In this document: positions 1 through 9,118 of the stretch, in pieces
Numbering within the stretch: the stretch's first letter is position 1
How the letters are laid out: each line of letters begins with the position of its first letter
From: Roseiarcus sp963833955
GTDB taxonomy: Bacteria; Pseudomonadota; Alphaproteobacteria; Rhizobiales; Beijerinckiaceae
Length of the DNA: 64,000 nt
NCBI GenBank assembly: GCA_963833955.1
Contig: CAWHZY010000016.1
Span: 1-64,000 of the forward strand
Direction: 5' to 3'
Translations under genes and position numbers: made by a program
Notes under the pieces: generated by a model
Databases searched by the model: none
What the model saw: only the letters and a program-made list of their open reading frames with translations
What the model was told of the DNA's origin: nothing

Positions 1-782
1 GCCAGCACGCCGCGCGCCCCGCCTTGAAACCGCATGAGCACGTGAGCGTTATCGTCGAGGCGGCGACCCGGCACGAAGGTCGTGAGTTCCGCTGAAACTG
101 CGTCGAGTTCGAGTCCGGTCACGAACAAAGCCAGATTGTGCGCGTGGACGCCGATGTCGGCGAGGCATGCGGAAGCGCCTGCGCGAGTGGGATCCGTGCG
201 CCATTCCGCCTGCTTGTGCCCGTCGGCGTCGATCGGCAGAGTCAGCCAGTCCTGGACATAGGCCGCGTGGACGACCCGAATGTCGCCGAGTTCTCCAGCT
301 TCGATCATTTCGCGCGCCTGGCGCACCATCGGATAGCCGGTATTGTTCAGCGTCACCGCGAAAATAAGTCCTTTGGCGCGCGTGAGCTCGACCAACTCCG
401 ACGCTTCCGCGAGCGTCGTCGACAGCGGCTTGTCGCAGATGACGTCGATCCCGGCTTCGAGGAACGCCTTCGCGACGGGGAAGTGCAGGTGGTTCGGGGT
501 GACGATGACGACGGCCTCGACGCCGTCCGGACGCGCCGCCTCGCGAACCGCCATTTCGCGATAATCCGAGTAGGTCCGGTCCGGCGCAAGACCCAGATCG
601 GCGCCCGAGAAGCGCGCGTTTTCAGCGTCCGAAGACAGGGTGCCGGCTTTCAACTCGATCAGGTCGTCGAGCCGCATCGCCATCCGATGAACGGCGCCGA
701 TGAAGGCGTTGCGCCCGCCGCCGATCATGCCGACGCGCAACCGTCCGCCCTTCAGCCCGTCGACGGCGGTCGCATGAACCAT
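1..782 (-). CDS. Gfo/Idh/MocA family oxidoreductase (partial, 3' end off window)
   Basis: An open frame runs leftward from an ATG at 782 to the window edge with no stop (about 260 codons of a family usually 350-400 long). The N-terminus has the Rossmann motif GMIGGGRN and a conserved CDKPLS segment, the position of the EKP motif with the catalytic lysine; later residues give DIGVHAHNL, typical of the substrate-binding half. Enzymes of this family oxidise or reduce sugars, inositols or polyols with NAD(P). It begins 4 bases after the stop of the epimerase gene on its right, so the two are almost certainly co-transcribed and act on the same substrate. The exact substrate cannot be read from sequence. 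Confidence 0.85.
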   Translation of the reverse strand, partial: MVHATAVDGLKGGRLRVGMIGGGRNAFIGAVHRMAMRLDDLIELKAGTLSSDAENARFSGADLGLAPDRTYSDYREMAVREAARPDGVEAVVIVTPNHLHFPVAKAFLEAGIDVICDKPLSTTLAEASELVELTRAKGLIFAVTLNNTGYPMVRQAREMIEAGELGDIRVVHAAYVQDWLTLPIDADGHKQAEWRTDPTRAGASACLADIGVHAHNLALFVTGLELDAVSAELTTFVPGRRLDDNAHVLMRFQGGARGVL

Positions 783-786
783 CGGT

Positions 787-1845
787 TCAGCCTTTGATGC
801 CGAGCAGCTTGAGGTTGGTCGCGCGGTCCGAGCCGGTCGCGGCGAAGTCATCAAACACGCGGTCCGTCACCTCGATGATGTGATTGGCGATGAACTTCGC
901 GCCCTCGCGCGCCGCGACCTCGGGATGCTGCAGGCAGCATTCCCACTCGTACACTGCCCAGCCGGCGAAATCATAGGCCGCGAGCTTCGAGAAGATCGCC
1001 TTGAAATTGACCTGGCCGTCGCCGAGCGACCGGTCGCGGCCGGCGCGCTCGAGCCAACCTTTGTAGCCGCCTAAGACGCCCTGCTTTGCTGTGGGGTTGA
1101 ATTCGGCGTCCTTGACGTGGAACATCTTGATGCGGTCGTGATAGGCGTCGATGAAGCCGAGATAGTCCATGCATTGCTTGATGTAGTGGCTGGCGTCGTA
1201 GTTGATGTTGCAACGTTTGTGGCCGCCGACCGCGTCGAGGAACATGTCGAAGGAGTCGCCGTCGAACACGTCTTCGCTCGGGTGGATTTCGAAGCAGAGG
1301 TCGACGCCGTTCTCGTCATAGACGTCGAGAATTGGCTTCCAGCGACGGCCCTGCTCGGCGAAACATTCCTCGATCAGTCCGGCCGGCCGCTGCGGATAGG
1401 GATAGAAGTAGGGCCACGCGAGAGAGCCGCTAAAGGTGACATGCTCGGTCAGGCCAAAACGGCGTGAAACGCGCGCCGCCTTGCGCACCTGGTCGGCCGC
1501 CCAAAGGCGCCGCTTCTCGGGATTGCCGCGAACGGCGGCCGGGCATTGTCCGTCGAACATCGCATCATAGGCCGGGTGAACGGACACCATCTGGCCCTGA
1601 AAGTGTGTTGAAAACTCGCTGATCGCGATGCCGATGTCGCTGAGCTTTCCCTTGATCTCGTCGCAATAGGTCTCGCTGTCGTAAGCGCGATCAAGGTCGA
1701 AAAAGCGGCTATCCCAGGTTGGGATCTGAATTGCCTTGTAGCCGTAATCCTTCGCCCATTTCGCGATTCCAGCGAGGGTGTTATGGGGTGGAGTGTCGGT
1801 CGCGAACTGAGCCAGAAACAAGCCCGGGCCCTTGATGGTTCGCAT
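787..1845 (-). CDS. Sugar phosphate isomerase/epimerase (xylose isomerase-like TIM barrel)
   Basis: A 352-residue protein beginning MRTIKGPGLF. The ATG at 1845 is chosen because a GAGGGAGAG ribosome site lies just upstream; the same frame extends 28 codons further without one. Candidate metal ligands of the AP-endonuclease-2/xylose-isomerase fold are visible in order: Glu in FEIHPSE, Asp/His in NYDASH, His in MFHVKD and Glu in VYEWEC. Such enzymes interconvert keto and aldo sugars or epimerise ketoses. It is the first gene of a leftward pair with the Gfo/Idh/MocA gene, a common partnership in inositol- and polyol-degrading loci. Substrate unknown. Confidence 0.85.
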   Translation of the reverse strand: MRTIKGPGLFLAQFATDTPPHNTLAGIAKWAKDYGYKAIQIPTWDSRFFDLDRAYDSETYCDEIKGKLSDIGIAISEFSTHFQGQMVSVHPAYDAMFDGQCPAAVRGNPEKRRLWAADQVRKAARVSRRFGLTEHVTFSGSLAWPYFYPYPQRPAGLIEECFAEQGRRWKPILDVYDENGVDLCFEIHPSEDVFDGDSFDMFLDAVGGHKRCNINYDASHYIKQCMDYLGFIDAYHDRIKMFHVKDAEFNPTAKQGVLGGYKGWLERAGRDRSLGDGQVNFKAIFSKLAAYDFAGWAVYEWECCLQHPEVAAREGAKFIANHIIEVTDRVFDDFAATGSDRATNLKLLGIKG

Positions 1846-2047
1846 GCGGTCTCTCCCTCTGCGGCTGGCGCTGGCCCTTTGAGGGCGAATTATTATGCCG
1901 TGGTCGCGATCTTGGCAAAAAATTTCCATATGTCAATTCGGAATCGGTGGATATAGCTCCCACGCTTGCTATGAAATTTCCAAGATTTGACAATTGGAAT
2001 TTCTCATCCAAAATTGCCCGAACTGAGAAATCTACGCGGGAGGCGGC
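1846..2047. promoter_or_regulatory. Divergent promoter region of the polyol catabolic locus
   Basis: This 202-bp gap separates the leftward epimerase from the rightward SDR gene. A consensus TTGACA (1987-1992) with an A/T-rich hexamer 17 bases on (2010-2015) could drive the rightward operon. AAATTTC-type half-sites recur (around 1917-1926, 1973-1980, and GGAATTTC near 1997-2003), the kind of symmetric A/T element an RpiR-family protein could bind; such a regulator is encoded in the rightward operon. The promoter is inferred, the motifs are seen. Confidence 0.45.
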
Positions 2048-2818
2048 GTGAAGGGGCGGGTGGTCATAGTCACCGGGTCAACCCAGGGCGTGGGCTTGGC
2101 GATCGCCCAGGCGACGGCCCGCGCCGGCGCCGAAGGCCTCGTGATGACAGGACGCGACGCCGACAAGGGCGCAGCCGCAGCGGCTGAGGTCGAGCGAAGC
2201 GGGACGCCCGCCTTGTTCGTGGCGGCGGATCTCGAACAATCCAATGCGCCGGACTTGATCTTCGACGCCGCGCTCAAGCGGTTCGGTCACGTCGACGGGC
2301 TTGTGAATTCCGCAGCGCTTACCGACAGGGGATCGCTCACCGAAGCGGACATGAAGTTTTGGGACCGGCTCTTCGCGGTCAACGCGCGCGCGCCATTCTT
2401 TCTCATGCAAAGGCTGGTCAATCACTTGCGCGAGCGCAAGGCGCCGGGCTCGATCGTCAATATCCTCTCCGTGCACGCTCGCGGCGGAGCGCCGGAGCTG
2501 GCGGTCTACGCGTCCTCCAAGTCGGCCTTGGCTGGGTTGACCAAGAACACGGCGCACGCGCATCGCTTCGATCGCATCCGCGTCAATGGAATCATTCTGG
2601 GCTGGGTCGATACGCCGGCCGAGCGGCAGATGCAGGCGGTCACGCTCGGCAAGGGCGAGGGATGGCTGGCCGACGCCGCGGCGAGCATGCCGTTCGGCCG
2701 CCTGCTGAACCCGGACGACGTCGCGCGGCTCTCACTCTTCCTTCTCTCCGACGCCTCGGAGCCGATGTCGGGCGCGCTGATCGATTATACGCAGAACGTC
2801 TTTGGCGCGCTGGACTGA
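2048..2818 (+). CDS. SDR family oxidoreductase
   Basis: A 256-residue classical short-chain dehydrogenase. The cofactor loop is VTGSTQGVG near residues 8-16, the structural motif is LVNSAAL (usually NNAG), and the catalytic Tyr/Lys pair is in YASSKSAL. The GTG at 2048 follows a GGGAGG site. The protein ends with the usual GALIDYTQ segment. These enzymes interconvert alcohols and ketones with NAD(P). It heads the rightward operon, 11 bases before the mannitol-type dehydrogenase, so it probably oxidises a polyol or sugar of the same pathway. Confidence 0.9.
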   Translation: MKGRVVIVTGSTQGVGLAIAQATARAGAEGLVMTGRDADKGAAAAAEVERSGTPALFVAADLEQSNAPDLIFDAALKRFGHVDGLVNSAALTDRGSLTEADMKFWDRLFAVNARAPFFLMQRLVNHLRERKAPGSIVNILSVHARGGAPELAVYASSKSALAGLTKNTAHAHRFDRIRVNGIILGWVDTPAERQMQAVTLGKGEGWLADAAASMPFGRLLNPDDVARLSLFLLSDASEPMSGALIDYTQNVFGALD

Positions 2819-2829
2819 GGCTTGAGGCG

Positions 2830-4314
2830 ATGCGACGCCTGTCTCGTAGTGTTTTGCCGGAGCTGCCGCCATCGGCGCGCCAGCCGCACTATGATCGCGA
2901 GAGCCTCAAGATCGGCATGGCGCATATTGGCGTAGGCGCATTTCATCGCTGTCACCAGGCCGAATTCATCGACGACATGCTCGAGGCTCGTTTCGGACGG
3001 TGGGGTGTGCTGGGCGTGAACCTCACGGCGCCAAGCCTCGCCGATCTCCTCATCCCCCAGGACTGTCTCTATTCACGCACGCTCAGGCAGGACGATCGCG
3101 CCGAGACGCGCATCATCGGCGCGCTGCGCCAAGTGATCGACGTTACCGACAAAACCAGCGCCGAGGCCGCGGTCGCCACGCTCGGCGGGCCAGAGATTTC
3201 CGTCGCGACGATCACGGTCACCGAAAAAGGCTATTGCCTGACGCCGTCGACTGGCGCGCTCGATCTCGACAATCCGGCGCTGCGCGCGGATCTCGAAGGC
3301 GGCTTGCCGCCCCGCACCCTCCTCGGCCTGCTGACGCTGGCGCTCGATCGGCGGCGGCGGACTGCGGAAGCCCCCCTCACTCTGGTCAGCTGCGACAACG
3401 TTCCGTCCAATGGCGCGCGGCTCGGCGCGGCGATGCTCAAGTTTGCGGCTTTGCGATCGCCGGAGCTGACGCGCTGGATCGAGGAACGCGTCACATTTCC
3501 ATCGACGATGGTCGATCGGATCGTGCCCGCGACAACGCCGGAAGACATCGACAAAGTTTTCGAGGCGCTTGGCGCGCGCGACCCTGGCGCGGTCGTCGGC
3601 GAGCCCTTCCGGCAATGGGTCATCGAGGACAAGTTCGCCGGGGAGCGGCCGCCTTTGGATCTCGCCGGAGCGACCTTCGTCGCCGACGCGAAACCTTACG
3701 AAGAGATCAAGATGCGCGTGCTCAACGCCGCGCAATCGACGCTCGCGCATCAAGGCGCACTCCTCGGCCACGCGTTCACTTATCAGGCTGCCGCCAATCC
3801 CGTGCTCGCGGCGCTAACGCGCAAGATGCTCGAGCGGGAAACCTCGACCACGCTGCCGAAGCTCGCGGGCATGGAGATCGCTCCATACATCGATCAGTCG
3901 ATGGCGCGCATCCGTAACACCGCCATCCGTCATCGATGTCATCAGATCGGGACGGACGGATCGCAGAAGATCGTTCAGCGTCTCGTCGATCCATTGCGCG
4001 AGCGCCTTGCAACGGGCCAGCCGGCCGGCTTGCTCATTCTCGCGGTCGCCAGCTGGATCGCCTATGGTTTGAGCGGCGCGCGTCGCTTCGGCGCTCGCTG
4101 GACGCCGTCAGACCCTTACGCGGAGGCCGTCATCGCGATTGGCGAAAACGGTTCCGACTGGCCCGAGCTGGCCAAGTCCGTTCTGTCCATAGCTCCCATC
4201 TTCGGCGCGGACATGGCGCGCCCACAGGTCGTTGAACCCATCGCACGGCATCTGCGCGGACTGCTCGGCGGCGACGCGCGCGGCTATCTTAAGCAGCGGC
4301 TCGGTGATGAATAG
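2830..4314 (+). CDS. Mannitol dehydrogenase family protein (polyol/hexuronate NAD-dependent)
   Basis: A 494-residue member of the long-chain polyol dehydrogenase family, the length expected for mannitol 2-dehydrogenase, arabinitol dehydrogenase or fructuronate reductase. Visible motifs are GVGAFHRCH (cofactor loop near residue 35), TVTEKGY, SCDNVPSNG, MVDRIVP and the catalytic helix signature KMRVLNAAQSTLAHQG. The ATG at 2830 follows CTTGAGG. The 3' end overlaps the regulator gene by 8 bases. The likely role is oxidation of a linear polyol (or reduction of a ketose acid), but family members differ in substrate without obvious motifs. Confidence 0.9.
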   Translation: MRRLSRSVLPELPPSARQPHYDRESLKIGMAHIGVGAFHRCHQAEFIDDMLEARFGRWGVLGVNLTAPSLADLLIPQDCLYSRTLRQDDRAETRIIGALRQVIDVTDKTSAEAAVATLGGPEISVATITVTEKGYCLTPSTGALDLDNPALRADLEGGLPPRTLLGLLTLALDRRRRTAEAPLTLVSCDNVPSNGARLGAAMLKFAALRSPELTRWIEERVTFPSTMVDRIVPATTPEDIDKVFEALGARDPGAVVGEPFRQWVIEDKFAGERPPLDLAGATFVADAKPYEEIKMRVLNAAQSTLAHQGALLGHAFTYQAAANPVLAALTRKMLERETSTTLPKLAGMEIAPYIDQSMARIRNTAIRHRCHQIGTDGSQKIVQRLVDPLRERLATGQPAGLLILAVASWIAYGLSGARRFGARWTPSDPYAEAVIAIGENGSDWPELAKSVLSIAPIFGADMARPQVVEPIARHLRGLLGGDARGYLKQRLGDE

Positions 4315-5221
4315 CCGCCGGACCCTCGAGCGGGCCGATCGCGCCGAAATGGTTGCCGACGCTGGCGTCGGCGCGGCGCTCGGCTATTCGCGACCCGGCA
4401 GCTATGAGGAGCTGCGCGCGGTGCTGTCGTCTGGAACCGCTCGGCTCCCGAAAAAACTTCGCCAGGTCGCGATCCATCTTTGGCAGCATCCGACCGCGGT
4501 GGCGTTGGGCACAGTGACCAGCGTCGCCGGCGAGGCCGGCGTCCAGCCCTCGACCCTGGTGCGCTTCGCGCAAGCCTTCGGCTATTCGGGCTTTTCCGAT
4601 CTGCAAGAGGTGTTCAAGGCCCATCTCGCGGACGGGGGCAGGGGCCGCGACCGTTGGGAGAGCGCATCGAGCAGCGATGCGGCGCGCCTGGTCGACGGGT
4701 TCATCGGGTCGTCCACGGCGGCGCTCGCCGGCGTCCGCGATCGGCTCGACCTCTCCCAATTCGAGATGATGAGTGAGACGCTGGCGGCGGCGGACCTGAT
4801 CTACATCATCGGCTCCAAGCGCGCTTTCTCGATTGTGAGCTATGTCTCGCTCGCGCTCGCCAATCTCGGCGTGCGCAATCTTGCGCTCGACAATGTCGGC
4901 TCGACCGCGTTCGAGCTGCTGCGCTGCGCGTCGACCTCCGACGCTGTACTCGCCGTGAGCTTCACGCCTTACAATTCGATCACCCCGGAATTGGCTGCTT
5001 CGGCCGCGCAGCGCGGCGTTCCGATCGTATCGCTGACCGATAGCGCCTTCAGCCCGTTGGTTCCGGTGTCGAAGGCTTATGTCGAGGTAATCGAGGAAGG
5101 CTTCTCCGGATTCAAATCGCTTTCGGCGACGCTCGCGGTGGCGATGGCGCTGGTGCTGCGCGTCGAGCAGCGGCGCCGCGAAGCGGGCGCACGCGGGAGC
5201 GATGCGTCGGGAGACACTTGA
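4307..5221 (+). CDS. MurR/RpiR family transcriptional regulator
   Basis: A 304-residue regulator starting at the ATG that overlaps the dehydrogenase stop. The N-terminal part (about residues 35-100) is an RpiR-type helix-turn-helix, with VTSVAGEAGVQPSTLVRFAQ followed by FGYSGFSDLQ. The C-terminal part is a SIS sugar-phosphate-binding domain, with YIIGSKRA and AVSFTPYN. RpiR proteins sense phosphosugars and usually repress the genes beside them. Its position inside the rightward operon and the symmetric A/T elements at 1.9-2.0 kb suggest autoregulation of the locus. Confidence 0.9.
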   Translation: MNSRRTLERADRAEMVADAGVGAALGYSRPGSYEELRAVLSSGTARLPKKLRQVAIHLWQHPTAVALGTVTSVAGEAGVQPSTLVRFAQAFGYSGFSDLQEVFKAHLADGGRGRDRWESASSSDAARLVDGFIGSSTAALAGVRDRLDLSQFEMMSETLAAADLIYIIGSKRAFSIVSYVSLALANLGVRNLALDNVGSTAFELLRCASTSDAVLAVSFTPYNSITPELAASAAQRGVPIVSLTDSAFSPLVPVSKAYVEVIEEGFSGFKSLSATLAVAMALVLRVEQRRREAGARGSDASGDT

Positions 5222-5261
5222 TCGGCGCAAGCGGCCTTTAAGGCTTTCGTGAGGACCTGAG

Positions 5262-6338
5262 ATGCGCGAATGGCGGATCGTCGGCTTAAGCTTCGAACAC
5301 GCGCACATGGGCGACCTCCTGCGCGAGGTCCATGAGCACCCCAACGCCGAGATCGCCGGGGTATCGGACAACGACACGGCGAGGATGGCGGAGGCAATCG
5401 CCAACTTCTCTGTTCCCAAAGACCGGGTCTATCGCGACATCGCGCAATGCGTGCGCGAGACACATCCCGATCTCGCCATTCTCTGTCCGGCGACCGCGCG
5501 GCATGCTGATGTGGTCGAGGAGGTCGCCGCGCTCGGAATCGACATCCTGCTCGAAAAGCCCTTCGCCGCTTCGCTTGCCGACGCCGACCGGATGCTTGCG
5601 GCTGTCAAGAAGTCGGGGGTGCGGCTCGCCGTCAACTGGCCTTTGCGTTGGTATCCGTCCCACGTGACGACCAAAAGGCTGATCGATGATGGCGTCATCG
5701 GCGACGTGATCGAGGTTCATTTTTACGACGGCAACCGCGGCCCGCTCTATCATCGCGCCGACAAAGTCGTCGTGTCGGACGAGGAGGTGCGGCGCGAGAA
5801 GCCGACCTCGTGGTGGTACAGCAAAGCCTCGGGCGGAGGCAGCCTGCTCGACTATCTCGGCTACGGCGCGACGCTCGGGACCTGGTTCATGCGCGGCGAG
5901 GCGCCGATCGAGGTGACCGCAGTCGTCGATCAGCCGGAGGGGCTCGAAGTCGACGAGCATTCCATCGTCATCTGTCGGTATGCCCGCGGCTTGTCGAAAC
6001 TCGAAACGCGCTGGGGGACCTTCACCGATCCCTGGATCACGCAGCCGCAGCCCAAGTGCGGTTTCGTCGTCGTTGGTTCCGAGGGCACGATCTCGAGCTA
6101 CGACTACGAAGCGCATGTCGGCGTGCAGACCCGCGCTGATCCGACCATCCGCCAAGTTGCCGTCGATGAATTGAAGGCGCCGTTCCGCAAGCCGGTCGAA
6201 TACGTGCTCCATTGCAAGGAGCGCGACCTGCCTTTCGAGGGGCCACTGGATCCGGCGCTGTGCCGCACCGCTCAGCGCATCGTCGACACGGCGGCGCTTT
6301 CGGCCCGCGAGCGGCGCACGTTGAGTCTCCTGCCATGA
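5262..6338 (+). CDS. Gfo/Idh/MocA family oxidoreductase
   Basis: A 358-residue protein with the family's EKPFAAS motif (catalytic Lys near residue 97) and NWPLRW segment. The N-terminus is unusual: GLSFEHAHMGD stands where the glycine-rich GxGxxG cofactor loop normally sits, so the nucleotide-binding mode may differ. It begins 40 bases after the regulator, and its TGA overlaps the ATG of the next gene (ATGA), so the pair is translationally coupled. Probable role: NAD(P)-linked sugar or inositol dehydrogenase in the same catabolic pathway. Confidence 0.88.
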   Translation: MREWRIVGLSFEHAHMGDLLREVHEHPNAEIAGVSDNDTARMAEAIANFSVPKDRVYRDIAQCVRETHPDLAILCPATARHADVVEEVAALGIDILLEKPFAASLADADRMLAAVKKSGVRLAVNWPLRWYPSHVTTKRLIDDGVIGDVIEVHFYDGNRGPLYHRADKVVVSDEEVRREKPTSWWYSKASGGGSLLDYLGYGATLGTWFMRGEAPIEVTAVVDQPEGLEVDEHSIVICRYARGLSKLETRWGTFTDPWITQPQPKCGFVVVGSEGTISSYDYEAHVGVQTRADPTIRQVAVDELKAPFRKPVEYVLHCKERDLPFEGPLDPALCRTAQRIVDTAALSARERRTLSLLP

Positions 6339-7516
6339 CCGCGGCCGAGACGGAGAAGGGCTTAGAACCTTCGTCCGACGACTACGCTTTGGTCGCCAAG
6401 GCCGCGGCGGAGGTTGAAGCGCCGGACCTTCCCTATCGTCCGCCGATGCCGCGCGATCGCCTCGCGCCGATCGCGCTCGTCGGCGCCGGCGGGATCAGCG
6501 GGGCTCATCTCGACGCCTATGCGCGCCACGGCCTCAACGTCGTTGCGGTCTGCTCGCGCGATCTTACACGCGCCGGCGCGCGCCGCGACGCTCATTTTCC
6601 GAACGCGCGCGTCACTGACGATTTTGGCGCCCTGCTCAGCGACCCGAACTTGAGCGTCCTCGACCTCACCGCCCATCCGGACGTCCGCTTGGATCTCATG
6701 CGGCGCGCGTTGAACGCCGACAAGCATGTGCTGTCGCAGAAACCGTTCGTCGAGAACCTCGACGACGGCCTCGAACTCGTTGAGCTCGCGGAGCGGCGCG
6801 GCCTCAAGCTCGCCGTCAACCAGAACGGCCGCTGGGCGCCGCATCTCGCCTATATCCGCGAGGCGGTCCGCGCGGGCCTCATCGGGGAAGTCACAGGCGT
6901 GCATGTCGAGATCCGCTGGAACCACGGCTGGATTGCGGGCACGTCTTTCGAAGCCATGGACGATCTCATCCTCTGGGACTTCGGCATCCATTGGTTCGAT
7001 TTTCTCGCGAGCGTCATTGGCGAACGCGCCCGTTTCGTTCATGCGACGACCGCCCGAGCCGCCGGACAGACCGCGCGGCCGCCGCTTTTGGCTCAGGCGC
7101 TGGTCACCTTTGACGGCGGTCAGGCCACGCTTGTCTTCGATGGCGCGACCCGATATGGCGCGCGCGATTCGACTTCGGTCATCGGCGCGAATGGCGTCGT
7201 TTCCAGCCAGGGCCCTGACCTCGGCCATCAGGCGGTCGAGCTCTATACCGAAGCGGGCGTCGCCCGGCCGCTTCTCACGGGTTCCTGGTTCAACGACGGC
7301 TTTGCTGGCGCCATGGGCGAACTCTTGTGCGCGATCGAAGACAATCGGGAGCCGTTGAACGCGGCGCGCGGCAACCTTTTGTCGCTCAAGCTCTGTCAGG
7401 CGGCGTTGCGTTCAGTCCTGACGGGCGCCCTGTTGCCGTCTAAGCGGGCGAGACAGCCGGACCGTCGACAGTATGTCGCCGTCGCCCGTGGTAAAGTCTC
7501 GGCGGGAGACGACCGA
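6335..7516 (+). CDS. Gfo/Idh/MocA family oxidoreductase (no stop codon before ppx)
   Basis: The second oxidoreductase of the pair starts at the ATG overlapping the previous stop. After a leader of about 45 residues comes a normal Rossmann loop, LVGAGGISGAH, then QKPFVENL (EKP-type motif) and a complete C-terminal half to about residue 370 (TGALLPSKRA). No stop codon follows: the frame runs on through about 25 residues of linker into the exopolyphosphatase and ends only at 9085. The end given here is the base before the internal ppx ATG, not a stop. A missing base near 7432-7440 could explain this, because a shifted frame gives a natural-looking end VAV plus TAA at 7440. Confidence 0.75.
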
Positions 7517-9085
7517 ATGGCGAAGCGACCCGTTCATACATCGGAAGAGCCGCTACGGCCGCTCGAACTCGATCCCGAGCGCGCCAGGCAGGTCGACCGA
7601 CGCCCCTATGCGATCGTCGACATCGGCTCGAACTCGATCCGGCTCCTGGTCTACGACCAACTCGGCCGTGCGCCGATGCCTCGCTTCAATGAAAAGTCGC
7701 TCGCCCGACTTGCCGAAGGGCTGCCGGAGACCGGCGCAATCTCACCCGATCATTTTCGTCGAGCGGTCGAGGCTGTGCGGCGATTTCGCGCCATTGCCGA
7801 GGCCATGGGCGTCAGCCGAATCGACGCCGTGGCGACGGAGGCCATGCGTCGCGCTTCGAACGGGCCGATACTCGCCGCGGCGATTGAGGCGGAGGCGGGC
7901 CTGAAAGTGCGTATCCTCAGCGGGGCTGAGGAAGCGCGGTTCGCGACCTTCGGCGTTATTTCCGGATTCTTCCGCCCCGTGGGGACGGTCGGCGACATGG
8001 GCGGCGGCAGCCTCGAAGTCGCGGAAGCGATTGATGACCGCGTCGGGGATCGCTGGGTCAGCATGCCGCTCGGCGCCCTGCCGGTCGAGGCCATGCTGTC
8101 CGTGGGCGTTTCGGCGGCGAAGCGGCAGGTCGACGAAATCCTGCGGCGGAGCCTTCCGCGCCAGCTGGCGAGACCGGTGTTCTATCCGGTCGGCGGCGGC
8201 TGGCGGGCGCTCGCGAAAGCGCACATGGACACGGTCGGCGCGCCGGTCAAAGTCGTGCACGGCTACACGCTCAGCGCCGCGGAGGCGCGCGAATTCGCGC
8301 GTGCCGTGTCGCGGCTGTCCGTAGCGAAGCTCGCGGCGACGCCGGGCGTGGCTGAGCGCCGGGCGCGGACTTTGCCGGCGGCGGCGCTGACGTTGGATCG
8401 TGTGCTCAAATATCTGAAGCCGGAACGGGTCGTCTTTTCCGCTCTCGGCCTGCGCGAGGGCTTTCTTTATTCGCAGCTGAGCCGGGAGGAACAATATCTC
8501 GATCCGCTGGTCGAGGGCGCCCAGCTGATCGGCCTGCCGCTTGCGCGTGTGCCCGAATTCGCGCCCGAACTGGTCTCATGGACCGAAAGCCTTTTTCCCG
8601 GCGAAACGACGGCTGAGAAGAGGCTGCGCGTCGCTGTCTGCGCTTTGTCCGATATTGCCTGGAGAGACGCGGCCGATCTCCGGGCGGAAGAGAGTTTTCG
8701 TCGGCTGCTCGAGTTTCCCTTTATCGGCGTCACCCATCCGGAGCGCGTGTTCATCGCCGCCGCCATTCACGCTCGTTATGTCGGCCGGCCGGATGCGCAA
8801 TGGCTGAGCCCCGCCGTCAAGCTGCTCGCGCCGTCGGAACGTCGCCGGGCGCAGATACTCGGCCGCGCCATTCTGCTCGCCTACCGCTTTTCCGGCGGCG
8901 TGCCGGCCGTGCTGGAAGGCGCACGATTGCGCATCGACCCCAACTGCGTCCGGCTCGAGGTGACAAAAGCCGCCCGCGCCCCCGACAGCGAAGTGGTAAG
9001 CGACCGGCTCAAGCTGCTCGCGAGCGCTATCGGCGTGAAGCGCAGCGAGGTTGTCGAGATCGACGCGCCATCGCCGCTCAGCTAA
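7517..9085 (+). CDS. ppx: Ppx/GppA family exopolyphosphatase
   Basis: A 522-residue protein if started at the internal ATG at 7517, which has a GGCGGGAG ribosome site. The sugar-kinase/HSP70-type phosphate loops are visible: VDIGSNSIRLLVYD (residues about 35-48), LSGAEEARFA and VGDMGGGSLEVAE. The C-terminal region (about 330-520) is the HD-like helical half common in alphaproteobacterial Ppx. It hydrolyses polyphosphate or pppGpp. The length is normal for a stand-alone protein, which argues that the upstream fusion to the dehydrogenase is accidental or an error. The rlmJ gene follows after a short gap. Confidence 0.88.
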   Translation: MAKRPVHTSEEPLRPLELDPERARQVDRRPYAIVDIGSNSIRLLVYDQLGRAPMPRFNEKSLARLAEGLPETGAISPDHFRRAVEAVRRFRAIAEAMGVSRIDAVATEAMRRASNGPILAAAIEAEAGLKVRILSGAEEARFATFGVISGFFRPVGTVGDMGGGSLEVAEAIDDRVGDRWVSMPLGALPVEAMLSVGVSAAKRQVDEILRRSLPRQLARPVFYPVGGGWRALAKAHMDTVGAPVKVVHGYTLSAAEAREFARAVSRLSVAKLAATPGVAERRARTLPAAALTLDRVLKYLKPERVVFSALGLREGFLYSQLSREEQYLDPLVEGAQLIGLPLARVPEFAPELVSWTESLFPGETTAEKRLRVAVCALSDIAWRDAADLRAEESFRRLLEFPFIGVTHPERVFIAAAIHARYVGRPDAQWLSPAVKLLAPSERRRAQILGRAILLAYRFSGGVPAVLEGARLRIDPNCVRLEVTKAARAPDSEVVSDRLKLLASAIGVKRSEVVEIDAPSPLS

Positions 9086-9118
9086 GTCCGGGGCCTCTGG
9101 AATGGGAGGATCGTTCCG

